A stretch of DNA of 64,000 nucleotides from Helicobacter marmotae. GTDB taxonomy: Bacteria; Campylobacterota; Campylobacteria; Campylobacterales; Helicobacteraceae. Made by a program: the position numbers and the translations under genes. Shown here piece after piece: positions 8,758 through 17,734 of this stretch (position 1 is the first letter of the stretch; each line of letters opens with the position of its first letter). Below the pieces are notes generated by a model. The model searched no databases. It was not told the origin of the DNA and worked only from the letters and a program-made list of their open reading frames with translations. The stretch is taken from assembly GCF_003364255.1 (NCBI RefSeq), contig NZ_NXLR01000001.1:62001-126000 (forward strand), in the 5' to 3' direction.

Positions 8758-10548
8758 TTACTCACACAAGCCTTGCTCTAAATAGCTTTTTTGAGATTTC
8801 AACTCCCCATCATAATCCTTAGTATGCTCTTTATTACCAACTTTACGTATTCTTTGATTAAGGAGTGTTGTATCTTTACTGATAAGGCTTCTTTTAGATT
8901 CATAACCTTTGAGATGAATACCTGCTATATCAAGTAAAGTGTGCATAAGATCATCATTCATATATCTTTGATTTTGAGCGTTTTTTAGTCTTTTATATAT
9001 ATCGGGGTGTTTTTGGATAAATACATCACTCACATACACAATAAAAGGGATTTCTACCATAAAGCGAGAGATTTTAGAATCTGCATGCCCTATAAAATCT
9101 CTAAAGTCATATACCTCTTCTCCATGATCGCTAAAAAAGAGCACAATGGAATCTAGGCTTTCAAAATGTTTGATGATTTCATTTAAGATAAAGTCTCCAT
9201 AGAGGAGAGAGTTAAGGTAGTGCATATTCTCTGCTAACATCATATCGTTTAAAAGTTTTGTGTTATCTTTGGTGTGAAAGCAGGGGGTGTCTTGCTCTAG
9301 GAAATGGGCAAACTCTAGGGGATAGCGGTTATAATACTTGGCGTGATTACCCATTAAATGCAGGGCAAAAAACCGCTTAGAATCTGCTGGAGGGAGGGAG
9401 TTAAGGTAGTGCAAAATACTCTCATCAAATTTCGTTGTGCTCATTTTGTCATTGATATTCACAAACTCCACTTTATCTGCCCTTTTTAAAATACTTGCCG
9501 CAGCATTACCAAAGAGTGAGATAGGCTCTTGATTAGAAATACTTAATGTCTCATACCCTCCTAATTTAAAGGCATCAATAATATTTAAATGCTCATACCA
9601 AAAGCTTGAATTGTGCTTTTGTGTATGGGGTAAGGTCGCTATGCCTTGAGAATCTTGATTAGCTAAAGTCAAAGAGAGGGAGAGAGATTCATGGGTTTGG
9701 GCGTGAGGGGAGATAATATCTGTAAAAATAAGGAGATTGTTAGGTTTAGTATTTTTAAGTTTATTTAAAAGTGGGGTTGTCTCTATTGGGTAGCCATAGA
9801 GGCTAAGTTTATTTCTTTGAGTAGATTCTCCAATGACAAGGACTATATTATCGATATTGTTTGTTGCCTTTTTTACTTGTAATGTAGAAGAGAGGGAATC
9901 AAACTTAGCATTTAGCATTTTGTACTCTTGGATAAAGGCTTGGGTCTTATCTAATGCACGATAAATCTGACGCGTATAGTTAAAAAGCATATCATGCCAA
10001 TCCTCATTTAGAGGCTTAGTGTGTGAAAATACCATATACAAAAGAATGCCGATAGCTACAAACAAAGCACATAAAATGCTCCTATAAAGCTTGAGGCTTT
10101 GCTTTATGGGTTTAATAAAGCGCCAAAGGAGCACACATAATAGCGCCAAAAATAGATACAAAAGGCATAAGCGCGTGTTTATATAATTATGCAAAAACTC
10201 TGCGCTCTCTTGGGGGTTACTCTCCAGTGCGACAATCACAAGATAAGAATTGAGATTACTATCAAAGGTATAAAGCAAAAACACATCAATAATAAAACAC
10301 ACTGCACTTATGCCAAAAATAATCCACGCAATAGGCTTTGAAAACTTTTGTGGCAAAAAGGAAAGAAAAGAAAAAAAGAGAAAATAACTCACAATCAACA
10401 ATAATTCACGATAAAAAAATGAAGCAAACCAATACAAATCCCAATGCTTGGTATAGACATAATATTGCGAACCAGAGAGGATAATGCTATTAAGGAAAAT
10501 TAATAAAACAAAGATTCTAAAAAGTGTGGGGTTGCTTAGGAATTTCAT
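8758..10548 (-). CDS. EptA/EptC-like phosphoethanolamine transferase, copy 2 (intact)
   Basis: 596 residues from the ATG at 10546-10548, which has GGAGAATCA just upstream; an upstream in-frame start would add 12 residues without a ribosome site. Five N-terminal membrane helices (about residues 6-180), a linker, then the sulfatase-fold periplasmic domain with the VIGESTQRNKL nucleophile motif (Thr about 243), SDHGEEVYD and GHADSKISRF. It lies 26 bp upstream of copy 1 on the same strand, so the two are probably co-transcribed. The membrane domains differ between the copies, but 9457-9948 and 8798-9218 are almost identical to 7610-8101 and 6968-7388 of copy 1. At the place of the copy 1 tract this gene codes LNSLPPADSKRF with no homopolymer, so it should be expressed constantly. 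Confidence 0.9.
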   Translation of the reverse strand: MKFLSNPTLFRIFVLLIFLNSIILSGSQYYVYTKHWDLYWFASFFYRELLLIVSYFLFFSFLSFLPQKFSKPIAWIIFGISAVCFIIDVFLLYTFDSNLNSYLVIVALESNPQESAEFLHNYINTRLCLLYLFLALLCVLLWRFIKPIKQSLKLYRSILCALFVAIGILLYMVFSHTKPLNEDWHDMLFNYTRQIYRALDKTQAFIQEYKMLNAKFDSLSSTLQVKKATNNIDNIVLVIGESTQRNKLSLYGYPIETTPLLNKLKNTKPNNLLIFTDIISPHAQTHESLSLSLTLANQDSQGIATLPHTQKHNSSFWYEHLNIIDAFKLGGYETLSISNQEPISLFGNAAASILKRADKVEFVNINDKMSTTKFDESILHYLNSLPPADSKRFFALHLMGNHAKYYNRYPLEFAHFLEQDTPCFHTKDNTKLLNDMMLAENMHYLNSLLYGDFILNEIIKHFESLDSIVLFFSDHGEEVYDFRDFIGHADSKISRFMVEIPFIVYVSDVFIQKHPDIYKRLKNAQNQRYMNDDLMHTLLDIAGIHLKGYESKRSLISKDTTLLNQRIRKVGNKEHTKDYDGELKSQKSYLEQGLCE

Positions 10549-11581
10549 TGATTCTCCAAACCATACAAGCAATATGAAAAACAATTTGCAAGTTATCCAA
10601 GTTCTCTATGTTATCTATGTTGTCTATAGGGGAGATTCTAACCAAACATAAAAAACAAACCAGATTTAAAAAACAAATAGCTTGGGCTTTTATACCGATG
10701 GAGGAATGAAACTTTTTCATTGATTTAATATCTTGGTTTGCAAAAGTGAATTTTGCAAACCGCCTAAAGCTTGACTTATAGCTAAGCTACGCTTATCTAT
10801 CAAGTCTTTTTTAAAGGTATGTCTTGCTTCACATAAAGTAAATTCTTGCACACGCCCTCAAAGATTGACTAGTAACCGCACTTTGTGCGTTTATCAAGTC
10901 GTTTTCTAAGGGCTTTATTATAAAAAACGCCCGCCCTTATTTAAAGCACCCTGCGGGGGGCACTCAATCTGACTTTTCTCCCCTTTTGGGTGGTTTTGGT
11001 TTCTCCTACAAAAGGTAGTTCGTTTGTCATTCTGAGCCTTTAGGCGAAGAATCTCTCTTATCCGCTAAAGACTCCTTAACAGAAACACTAGAAAGGCAGT
11101 TACTTTGTCATGTCTTGCGGGCTTTATGCCCGAAGAATTCACAAACGAATCACTAGTCGCCCACAGAGATTCTTCGGTCGCTACGCTCCCTCAGAATGAC
11201 AATAGTGGTAGAGTCTCTAGTAAATCGAGTAGAGATTCTTCGGTAGCCATCACGCCTTCCCGCAAGAGGAGACAAGGGAAACATTGCTTGGGCTAAACTC
11301 TACGCTCCTGCGGGTTTATTTTCTCCTTCTTTAGTTTCCCCTCCCCTTGTGCTCTTAAATTTTCTCCCTCTAGCGTTCTCAAAATTTTGGGTGTGAGGGG
11401 AGATAAATAGTGTGCGAACCCTCAAAATTTGAAAAATCGCTTGAATGATTACTCAAAGCTGAATGCTCCTTAAGATTCTAAAGCGGGTATATAAAATGAT
11501 GTGGAAAAATAAAGGGTGTGGTTTTGTGAGTTATTAATGCTTTTAGGAGAACAATAGGGCTTTATACCCTATTGCAAGCTT
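10549..11581. repeat. 1-kb intergenic block of interspersed repeats
   Basis: No credible gene. 10720-10960 holds the hairpin-module family: CATTGATTTAATATCTTG, the hairpin GGTTTGCAAAA...TTTTGCAAACC, CGCCTAAAG, then TTGACTTATAGC...TATCAAGTC and TTGACT...AAGTCG hairpins, ending CGCCCGCCCTT and CCCTGCGGGGGGCACTC. 11023-11202 is a double CATTCTGAG-type element that begins TTTGTCATTCTGAGCC and ends CCCTCAGAATGACAA. About 11380-11440 has an imperfect AAAATTTTGGG / CCCTCAAAATTT pair like the one near 1831. The block sits upstream of the transferase genes and should contain their promoter, which I could not place. Confidence 0.75.
11552..11574 (-). terminator. Stem-loop after rpsU, possible intrinsic terminator
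   Basis: CAATAGGG pairs perfectly with CCCTATTG around a seven-base loop, directly after the rpsU stop. The T-run that should follow on the minus strand is weak (TTCTCC), so termination strength is uncertain. Confidence 0.45.
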
Positions 11582-11794
11582 TTAAAGCTTAGATTCATAA
11601 CGGCGAAGCATATAAAGTCTTTTAAGCATTTTTTTCTTCGCATTGATTTTTTGTTTCTTGCGCTTTTCGGTTTTAGATTCAAAAAATCTACGTGCACGTA
11701 CTTCTGTTACCACAAGATTGCGATCGGTTTGCTTCTTAAACTTTCTATACGCTTCTTCAAAAGATTCATTTTCTCTTACTTTGATACCGGGCAT
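11582..11794 (-). CDS. rpsU: 30S ribosomal protein S21
   Basis: 70 residues starting [20 protein letters not shown] and ending [10 protein letters not shown], the S21 pattern, with the basic C-terminal [11 protein letters not shown] segment. It binds the 30S platform near the anti-Shine-Dalgarno end of 16S rRNA. The start at 11794 is chosen because AGG of AGCAGGTG lies eight bases upstream; the ATG six bases further upstream leaves too little spacing, and a longer in-frame extension (13 residues) is not seen in the family. It stands alone between two repeat blocks. Confidence 0.96.
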   Translation of the reverse strand: MPGIKVRENESFEEAYRKFKKQTDRNLVVTEVRARRFFESKTEKRKKQKINAKKKMLKRLYMLRRYESKL

Positions 11795-11833
11795 AGCCAT
11801 CACCTGCTTTCTTTTAGGATTTGAGCCTAGCAT

Positions 11834-12660
11834 TGTACTTTGATTTTATTTAAATATGCTTAAATGCTATATTGCCTGCATTTAGCCCCACTTTGTCAGC
11901 TCTGTGCAAAAGCACAAAGTGGAGGTGTAAAATCTCTGCTTGAATCACTAGTCGTGCCTTTTGGTGTTTTTGAAAGAGAGTCTCTAGCAGATGAGAGAGA
12001 TTCTTCGGTCGCACTTCGTGCTCCCTCAGAATGACAAACTAATTTCCTTTGTAAGGTAATTTTGTCTTGCGGGTTGGACTTATTGTCATTCTGAGCCTGC
12101 ATAGCAGGCGAAGAATCTCTTTTAGAATCACTAGTGGCTCGGGTGTGAATTCTTCGCCGTCATGGATTTGATGTCTTGGTTTGTGTGAAATTAATTCACA
12201 CAAACCGCCTAAAGATTGACTTATAGCTAAGCTACGCTTATCTATCAAGTCTTTTTCTAAGGGCTTTATTATAAAAACGCCCGCCCTTTTTTAAAGCGCC
12301 TTTCGGGGGCGCTCTATATAATTTAATGTCTTGCTCGCGGGAGTAAATCCCGCTTCGCGCCTAAAGCCCTGCGGGGGGGCACTCTATGCTAACTTTTTGC
12401 CCTTTTGGTGGTTTGGGCTTCTCGCCCGCGTGGTTTTCTTTTTTAGCAACACAAGCGATAGCAAAGTTTGTCAGCTCTTGCGGGAGGGCAAAGCCTGAGC
12501 GGAGAATCTCCGCCCGAATCACTAACGACTCTCCAAGTTTGTCAGCTCTTTACCCTTTTGGGTGAAGAATTGCTGCTGGAGTCGCCAGTGTTTCTAGCAA
12601 TTCTAAAAGAAAGCAGTGAATCTTAGAATGCTATAATAAGGCATTATCATATTTAAGGAT
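11834..12660. repeat. 0.8-kb intergenic block of interspersed repeats
   Basis: No gene seen beyond a short AT-rich rpsU promoter region (11795-11880). 11950-12130 carries CATTCTGAG-type element halves (AGAGATTCTTCGGTCGCA...CCCTCAGAATGACAAA near 11995-12038; GTCATTCTGAGCC...GAAGAATCTC near 12085-12120). 12165-12310 holds a hairpin-module copy with a perfect 12-bp stem GGTTTGTGTGAA/TTCACACAAACC, a second hairpin and CGCCCGCCCTT. 12316-12390 holds another with the GCTCGCGGGA...TCCCGC hairpin followed by a G7 run. 12470-12600 is a diverged CATTCTGAG element. Confidence 0.75.
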
Positions 12661-12664
12661 AGCT

Positions 12665-13111
12665 ATGGCACATCATTTAAATGACACACAAAAGCAAGAA
12701 ATCTTACAAAAGGCGCAAGTGATTTGCATTATAGGCTTAAGCCCAGATAGCTCTAAAAGCTCTTATGGGGTAGCAGAATTTCTCCTCTCACAAGGCAAGC
12801 AAATAGTGCCTATTTATCCACGCGGAGGGATTATATTAGGCTGCAGGGCATATACAAGCATAAAAGAGGCTTGGGAGGCTTTAAGGGCACAAGGCAGGCA
12901 TTGTGATATTATTAATATCTTTCGTAAGAGTGAGGCATTGGGCGAAGTTCTAAGCGAGATTAGCTGCTTGCAGGGTATAGCACAAGAGCAACCCTGTATA
13001 TGGGTACAACTTGGCTTGCATAGCGTTCAAGCATACCAAATCGCTACATCTTGTGGGCTTATGTATGAAGAAGATAGCTGCATTGCTATAGAATATCAAA
13101 GACTTTGTTAG
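12665..13111 (+). CDS. CoA-binding domain protein (YccU-like)
   Basis: 148 residues forming one CoA-binding Rossmann domain: VICIIGLSPDSSKSSYGVAEFLLSQGKQIVPIYPRG at the N-terminus (succinyl-CoA ligase alpha-like nucleotide fold), then DIINIFRKSEAL and a C-terminal CIAIEYQRL. Short stand-alone members bind CoA or a nucleotide, but their cell role is not established. TAAGGATAGCT precedes the ATG. The stop is nine bases before the marC start, so the two genes probably form one transcript. Family call secure, function unknown. Confidence 0.9.
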   Translation: MAHHLNDTQKQEILQKAQVICIIGLSPDSSKSSYGVAEFLLSQGKQIVPIYPRGGIILGCRAYTSIKEAWEALRAQGRHCDIINIFRKSEALGEVLSEISCLQGIAQEQPCIWVQLGLHSVQAYQIATSCGLMYEEDSCIAIEYQRLC

Positions 13112-13119
13112 GAGTAATT

Positions 13120-13764
13120 ATGTTTGAAAATGTGCAAGGAGATTTACATCATATTTTTCTCGCTTCGGTTACGCTTATAGCGATTTTAAATCCCTTTGGG
13201 AATCTCCCGCAGTTTATCGCTATGACAGAGGGGGTGAAAACGCCATTACGCAAAAAGCTTTTTAGAAATATTGTTTTAGTGGCTTTTTGTATCGTGGTGG
13301 TGTTTTTATTAAGTGGGTCTTTTATTATGAATTTTTTGTTTCGCGTGGATTTAGATGATGTGCGCGTGGCTGGAGGGTTAATACTTATCATTATGGGCTT
13401 GAAGATGTTGCTCTTTTCTCAAACTACGGCTGATTATTCGCATTATCATGGGCTGCATTTTGAAGAGCTTTTTAAGCAAAGCATTATACCTATGGCATTT
13501 CCTATGCTCGTGGGACCGGGTACGTTAGCAACGGTGATTGTTATCGCAGAAGATAGCGGTATGTTTATCGCCATAGGCGCGGTTTTGTGTGCATTTGTGT
13601 TTTTATATGTGCTTTTTGGCTATGCTGCAAGTATTGAGCGAATCTTGGGTAAGCTTGTGCTATATGTAATTTCACGTATAGCCCTTGTATTTATCACGGC
13701 TATGGGGGTTAAGATGATGATTAGCGGCTTATCAGGGATAGGCGTTATCACTTCTCATTCATAG
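13120..13764 (+). CDS. MarC-family (UPF0056) integral membrane protein
   Basis: 214 residues from the ATG at 13120, which has TAGGAGTAATT just before it; a TTG 15 bases upstream is not needed. Six hydrophobic segments are visible, with family signatures ILNPFGNLPQFIAMTEG near the N-terminus, GGLILIIMGLKML in the middle and the AFPMLVGPGTLATVIV motif at about residues 130-145. MarC proteins sit in the inner membrane. The family name comes from the mar locus, but a role in multiple resistance has not been upheld and the substrate is unknown. It follows the CoA-binding gene and converges with gatB. Confidence 0.92.
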   Translation: MFENVQGDLHHIFLASVTLIAILNPFGNLPQFIAMTEGVKTPLRKKLFRNIVLVAFCIVVVFLLSGSFIMNFLFRVDLDDVRVAGGLILIIMGLKMLLFSQTTADYSHYHGLHFEELFKQSIIPMAFPMLVGPGTLATVIVIAEDSGMFIAIGAVLCAFVFLYVLFGYAASIERILGKLVLYVISRIALVFITAMGVKMMISGLSGIGVITSHS

Positions 13765-13781
13765 CTACACAAAGCAATATA

Positions 13782-15215
13782 TCAGTGTGAGTTTAGTTTG
13801 TCTTTGAGGAGTTCATTCACCCTTTGTGGGTTTGCACCCTTGGTGTTTTTCATCACTTGCCCTACAAAGAATCCAAAGAGTTTGTCCTTACCACTTTTAT
13901 ATTCTGCGACCTTATCTTCATTGGCATTAAGGACAGATTCTATAATAGAGAGCAGTGCGCTATCATCGTTCATTTGAGCTAAGCCCATAGAATCTATAAG
14001 ACTATCTACATCATTACTTGGGTTTTGCACAAGTGTATCTAAGATTTCTTTCGCACTTTTACCGCTGATTTTCCCCTCCTCTATACGTTGCACAAGTGTG
14101 GCTAATTTCGTAGGGCTAATCCCACAATTTTGCAAGGTAAGCTCGCCCTTTAGCCTGCCTAAAAGCTCGGTAGTAAGCCAAGTAAGCGCATTTTTAGGGC
14201 TTATATTATGCTCTAGCATAGATTCAAAAAAGAGGCATAGCTCTAAAGAGCTTGTAAGGACATTGGCATCATAGGGCTTAATGCCTAGAGTGTTTATATA
14301 GCGCTCTCTTTTTTCATCTGGCATTTCAGGGATTTGCTCTGCTTCTTGCAAAAGCTGCTGCTCAATATACACAGGCAAAAGGTCTGGGTCTGGGAAGTAG
14401 CGGTAATCAGCGGCTTCTTCCTTACCTCGCATAGAGCGCGTGATACCCTTGCTTGTATCAAAAAGTCTTGTTTCTTGCACGACTTCTTGTTCATATCTGC
14501 CATCTTCCCATGCTGCCCTCTGACGTTGTACTTCGTATTCAATAGCTTTTTGTATGAATTTAAAAGAATTGAGATTTTTAATCTCTACCCTTGTGTAAAG
14601 CTTGCTATCACCCTGCGGGCGTACAGAGACATTTGCATCACATCTAAAGCTCCCCTCTTGCATATTGGCATCACTGATACCAAGAAAACGCACAATAGAG
14701 TGAAGCTTTTTAAGATAGGCGATTGCCTCATCGCTGCTACGCATATCTGGTTCGCTAACAATTTCTAGTAATGGCGTGCAAGCGCGGTTTAAATCGACTT
14801 TAGAATAGCCCTCCTCATGGATATTTTTCCCCGCATCTTCTTCAAGGTGCGCACGAGTAATACCTATGGTTTTTGATTGATTATCAAGCTCTATGTTAAG
14901 TGAGCCCTTGCCTACGATGGGAATCTCAAATTGACTAATTTGATAGGCTTTAGGGAGGTCAGGGTAGAAGTAGTTTTTACGTGCGAAAATGGAGTTTTGA
15001 TTAATAGTGGCATCAATAGCCTTACCAAAGGAAATAGCCTTTTTGAGAGCCTCCTTATTCAGCACAGGCAATGCCCCTGGTAAGCCTAAACATGTAGGGC
15101 AGACATTTTTATTTGGCTCATCGCCAAAACTTGTAGCACAAGCACAAAATATCTTTGTTTTTGTATTAAGCTGGACATGCACTTCTAACCCGATAATAGT
15201 TTCATAACTACACAT
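13782..15215 (-). CDS. gatB: Asp-tRNA(Asn)/Glu-tRNA(Gln) amidotransferase subunit B
   Basis: 477 residues from [24 protein letters not shown]. GatB holds the kinase/transamidase site that converts misacylated Glu-tRNA(Gln) and Asp-tRNA(Asn), and is essential in organisms without GlnRS/AsnRS such as Helicobacter. Signatures: FCACATSFG, the zinc-type [45 protein letters not shown], and the C-terminal YqeY-like tail [19 protein letters not shown]. Start ATG 15213-15215 is preceded by AAGGGTGTTGAT; the 18-residue in-frame extension upstream is not typical of the family. gatA and gatC are not nearby, a split arrangement as in H. pylori, where gatB also lies beside an outer-membrane protein gene. 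Confidence 0.96.
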   Translation of the reverse strand: MCSYETIIGLEVHVQLNTKTKIFCACATSFGDEPNKNVCPTCLGLPGALPVLNKEALKKAISFGKAIDATINQNSIFARKNYFYPDLPKAYQISQFEIPIVGKGSLNIELDNQSKTIGITRAHLEEDAGKNIHEEGYSKVDLNRACTPLLEIVSEPDMRSSDEAIAYLKKLHSIVRFLGISDANMQEGSFRCDANVSVRPQGDSKLYTRVEIKNLNSFKFIQKAIEYEVQRQRAAWEDGRYEQEVVQETRLFDTSKGITRSMRGKEEAADYRYFPDPDLLPVYIEQQLLQEAEQIPEMPDEKRERYINTLGIKPYDANVLTSSLELCLFFESMLEHNISPKNALTWLTTELLGRLKGELTLQNCGISPTKLATLVQRIEEGKISGKSAKEILDTLVQNPSNDVDSLIDSMGLAQMNDDSALLSIIESVLNANEDKVAEYKSGKDKLFGFFVGQVMKNTKGANPQRVNELLKDKLNSH

Positions 15216-15289
15216 ATCAACACCCTTATAGTAAATTAAACTTGGAACATAGAGTGCTAGTATAGGCAAAAGCGAATAAAAAATTTATA

Positions 15290-15437
15290 AATTTTTAAAA
15301 AGTTTTTTTATAAAATCAGGGCTTTTATAGAGGCTTAAATAGCCTAAGCGTGGGAAGACATAGCGGGGAATGGGACTCATGCTAAGAAGACAACAAAGAG
15401 GGCTTAGAGTGAGTTCTCCAAAGATTAAGGAACAAAG
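15290..15437 (+). other. Structured leader upstream of the outer-membrane protein gene
   Basis: TATAAAAT (about 15310-15317) can serve as a -10, which would leave a leader of about 110 bases. It holds a small hairpin (GAGGCTTAAATAGCCT, about 15331-15346) and a long imperfect stem in which 15372-15386 (GGGACTCATGCTAAG) pairs with 15403-15419 (CTTAGAGTGAGTTCTCC) around a 16-base loop. The ribosome site AAGGAACAAAG follows directly. It matches no riboswitch or RNA class I recognise. Confidence 0.4.
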
Positions 15438-16102
15438 GTGAAAAGACTTGCCACACTGATAATGCTGCTATTATGTGTAGCGAGTTCAGAAGAGTTGCGA
15501 CTTTATGAAAGTAATGATTCCATACAAAAAGTGCAGATTGAAGAAAATCACAATACTCAACGTTCTAAGGCAAATGCACAGGTAAGCAAGAATTTTTCAT
15601 TAAAGTTTGATGCTTTTGCCAATGAAGGATATTCTGAAGCAGAACTTGAAATGGGGCACGCCCAGCTGAATGAAATAGACGCACCTATGTCGCGCTATGG
15701 GGCGGGGCTGGAGCTAAATTATGCCATTGGGGATAATGCACGCATTAAGCTAGAAGTATTTGCTTCAAATACGTTGGAATTTAATAGACAAAGGCAGGGG
15801 GTAAAGTGAAAGCGTACGATAATGGAATTATGTATGATGAACATACATATAATTATGGCAACACCGCCATTTACCCCGCATTTGTCAATAGTATGGGCGT
15901 GATATTAACATTTTTTAAAACACATCGCATTATACTCACGCTCAAACAAACCCAACTCTCAAGTAATGATGTTTTGGCGATTGTCCCCAATGCCCAAATA
16001 GGCGGGCAGCTCTTACGAGAAATTATAACAAGCAATATTGTAAGTGCGAATCCATGGACCATTACCACGCAGGTATTTTTGACCTATAGTTATGTATTTT
16101 AA
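15438..16102 (+). pseudogene. Outer-membrane beta-barrel-like protein, split by a frameshift
   Basis: The first part (15438-15809) has a signal peptide MKRLATLIMLLLCVASSEEL and alternating strands (FSLKFDAFANEGYSEAELEMG, GAGLELNYAIGDNARIKLEVFAS) but stops at 15807-15809 after RQRQGVK. The second part continues in another frame from KAYDNGIMYDEHTYNYG to WTITTQVFLTYSYVF and ends with a Phe, as barrels do. Adding one G to the G5 run at 15797-15801 would join them into 221 residues (QGGKVKAYDNG). Otherwise the second part would start at GTG 15806 with no good ribosome site. Position beside gatB matches an uncharacterised H. pylori outer-membrane protein gene. Either a true disruption or a sequence error. 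Confidence 0.7.
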
Positions 16103-16116
16103 GTGAGGTTTAAGAT

Positions 16117-17052
16117 ATGAAGACAATTAGTGTATTTGGAGGAGGAGTATGGGGGAGAGCTTTAGCCTTTGCTTTAGCGGAGAAAAATAATGTGAATATC
16201 ACTTCAAGGCGCGATATTTCATCTCTTCTTGCCCCGCTTAATGAGGAGCTCTCAAAGAAACAATGCCAAGTGATTAAACAAGTGGCACATCAAGATGCAT
16301 TAAATGCGCAATATTTTGTTATGGCGATTGCAACAAGTGCGTTAAGGGAATGGCTCTCTTGTGCTGCCTTGCCACAGGATATTAAAATACTTTGTGCGAG
16401 TAAGGGTATAGAATCTGGAAGTGGTGCATTTGTGAGTGATATTATGGAAGAATATGTAGTGCATAAAAATATCGCATATTTATGTGGTCCAAGCTTTGCC
16501 TCTGAAGTGGTGCAATCTTTACCCTGTGCGCTTGTGATACATTCACGCAATCTCGCTTTAAGCCGTGAGTTTGGCTCATTAATGCCACATTTTATTAAGA
16601 GCTATGCTAGCCCCGATGTCGTGGGGGGTGAGGTCGCAGGTGCGTATAAAAATGTCATTGCTATAGCGGGGGGCATTTGCGATGGTTTAAACTTTGGTGC
16701 CAATGCGAAGGCTTCTCTTTTGGCTCGTGGATTGGTGGAGATGAGTCGTTTTGGTGAGCATTTTGGTGCAAAAATGGAGACCTTTTTAGGACTTTCTGGT
16801 GCTGGAGATTTGTTTCTTACTTCTAATTCTACAATGTCACGTAATTATCGTGTAGGGTTGGGATTAGCTAAACACAAACCTATAGGGGAGATTCTAAAAG
16901 CATTAGGTGAAGTGGCGGAGGGTGTTATCACAGCAAAGGCAATTACAGAAATAGGAAAGAGAGAGAATATTTATACGCCTATTGCAAGGGAAATCAGCTT
17001 AATTATAGAAGGAAAGAGTGTAAAAGAGAGTTGGAAAGCGTTAATGTCCTAA
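16117..17052 (+). CDS. gpsA: Glycerol-3-phosphate dehydrogenase [NAD(P)+]
   Basis: 311 residues. Reduces dihydroxyacetone phosphate to sn-glycerol-3-phosphate in the cytoplasm, supplying the backbone of phospholipids. N-terminal NAD(P)-binding VFGGGVWGRALAFALAEK, then LCASKGIES, YLCGPSFASEV, the catalytic-lysine region EVAGAYKNVIAIAGGICDGL and GLSGAGDLFLTSNSTMSRNYRVG near residues 225-250. Length is a little shorter than E. coli GpsA, usual for Helicobacter. It follows the outer-membrane protein gene by 14 bases and ends convergently with hup 25 bp away. Confidence 0.95.
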   Translation: MKTISVFGGGVWGRALAFALAEKNNVNITSRRDISSLLAPLNEELSKKQCQVIKQVAHQDALNAQYFVMAIATSALREWLSCAALPQDIKILCASKGIESGSGAFVSDIMEEYVVHKNIAYLCGPSFASEVVQSLPCALVIHSRNLALSREFGSLMPHFIKSYASPDVVGGEVAGAYKNVIAIAGGICDGLNFGANAKASLLARGLVEMSRFGEHFGAKMETFLGLSGAGDLFLTSNSTMSRNYRVGLGLAKHKPIGEILKALGEVAEGVITAKAITEIGKRENIYTPIAREISLIIEGKSVKESWKALMS

Positions 17053-17077
17053 AACATTAACGCTAGTGTATTGAAAA

Positions 17078-17365
17078 TTATTTTTTAGCCTTAGATACTT
17101 GGTCTTTTAAGCCTTTGCCCGGTCTAAATTTAGGTACAGCTTTTTCTTTTGTTGTGTAAGTTTTGTTTGTTCCGGGAACCTTGCCTGTTTTAGCTTTTTG
17201 CACAGCTGTTTCAAATTTACCAAAACCTACAAGTTCTACTGCTTGCTTTTTAGCAAGAGCGTTAGAGATAGCGTCTATGAAAGAATTTACTGCTTTCTCA
17301 GCGTCTTTTTTTGTATCATATTCGCCAACTTCTTTTACTAATTCTACGAATTCTGCCTTATTCAT
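17078..17365 (-). CDS. hup: DNA-binding protein HU
   Basis: 95 residues: MNKAEFVELVKEVGEYDTKKDAEKAV, VELVGFGKFETAVQ (dimer beta core), KTGKVPGTNKTYTTKEKAVPKFRPGKGLK (the DNA-binding arm with the conserved Pro). Nucleoid-associated dimer that bends DNA without strict sequence preference. Helicobacter has a single HU. Preceded by AAGGAGTTTGC before the ATG. Confidence 0.97.
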   Translation of the reverse strand: MNKAEFVELVKEVGEYDTKKDAEKAVNSFIDAISNALAKKQAVELVGFGKFETAVQKAKTGKVPGTNKTYTTKEKAVPKFRPGKGLKDQVSKAKK

Positions 17366-17395
17366 GCAAACTCCTTATTTAAGATTTAAACGCTG

Positions 17396-17403
17396 ATTTT
17401 ATA
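17396..17403 (-). promoter_or_regulatory. -10-like box of the hup promoter
   Basis: On the minus strand TATAAAAT lies about 30 bases before the hup ATG, followed by the AAGGAG ribosome site. No clear -35. Confidence 0.4.
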
Positions 17404-17500
17404 CGATTTTAGCCCTTAAGTCAAGGTATATGCTATATTTTGAGGGAATTTGATACGAAAACTACCACAAGATATGGGGGCTTTGTGCTTATGCAGACAA

Positions 17501-17734
17501 CTAAAGTGTATTTTCGAGGAATTTTTTTGCTGCTTTGATTTGCTCCATATGGGCTTTAACTTTTTGTTGTTTGGATTCTAAGAGTAATTTGGTTTGGTGG
17601 ATAAGCTCTAAGGCTTGAAGCTTATCTTCAATATCGCTTAAAGCTAATTCTTGAGGTAAGTGAGTGACTAAATAAAATGCGTCTTGGTCATTTCCATTAA
17701 GAAGGGCAACTTTAAGTTTATCGTGCCAATTCAT
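17501..17734 (-). CDS. Small helical protein after fliS, FliT-like flagellar chaperone candidate
   Basis: 77 residues, almost all helix and coiled coil in prediction by eye: LSDIEDKLQALELIHQTKLLLESKQQKVKAHMEQIKAAKKFLENTL. It overlaps the fliS end by 17 bases and completes the flaG-fliD-fliS run, the place where FliT (chaperone of the FliD cap and regulator of FlhDC) sits in other bacteria. In H. pylori a similar small gene follows fliS. Assignment rests on position and size, not on a diagnostic motif. Confidence 0.65.
   Translation of the reverse strand: MNWHDKLKVALLNGNDQDAFYLVTHLPQELALSDIEDKLQALELIHQTKLLLESKQQKVKAHMEQIKAAKKFLENTL

Noticed and set aside
10517-10720. 67-codon minus-strand frame upstream of transferase copy 2
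   Set aside because: Overlaps the transferase 5' end in another frame, has low-complexity IDNIDNIENLDN, and no ribosome site.
11105-11296. 63-codon frame in the repeat block
   Set aside because: Entirely repeat-derived (CLAGFMPEEFTNESLVAHRDSS).
12373-12379. G7 run (and G6 runs at about 1424, 10952 and 62672) as further contingency tracts
   Set aside because: They lie in the CCCTGCGGGGGG part of the hairpin-module repeat, not in genes or clear promoters, and are shorter than the active tracts.
13105-13119. TTG upstream start for marC
   Set aside because: The TAGGAG ribosome site lies after it and in front of the ATG at 13120.
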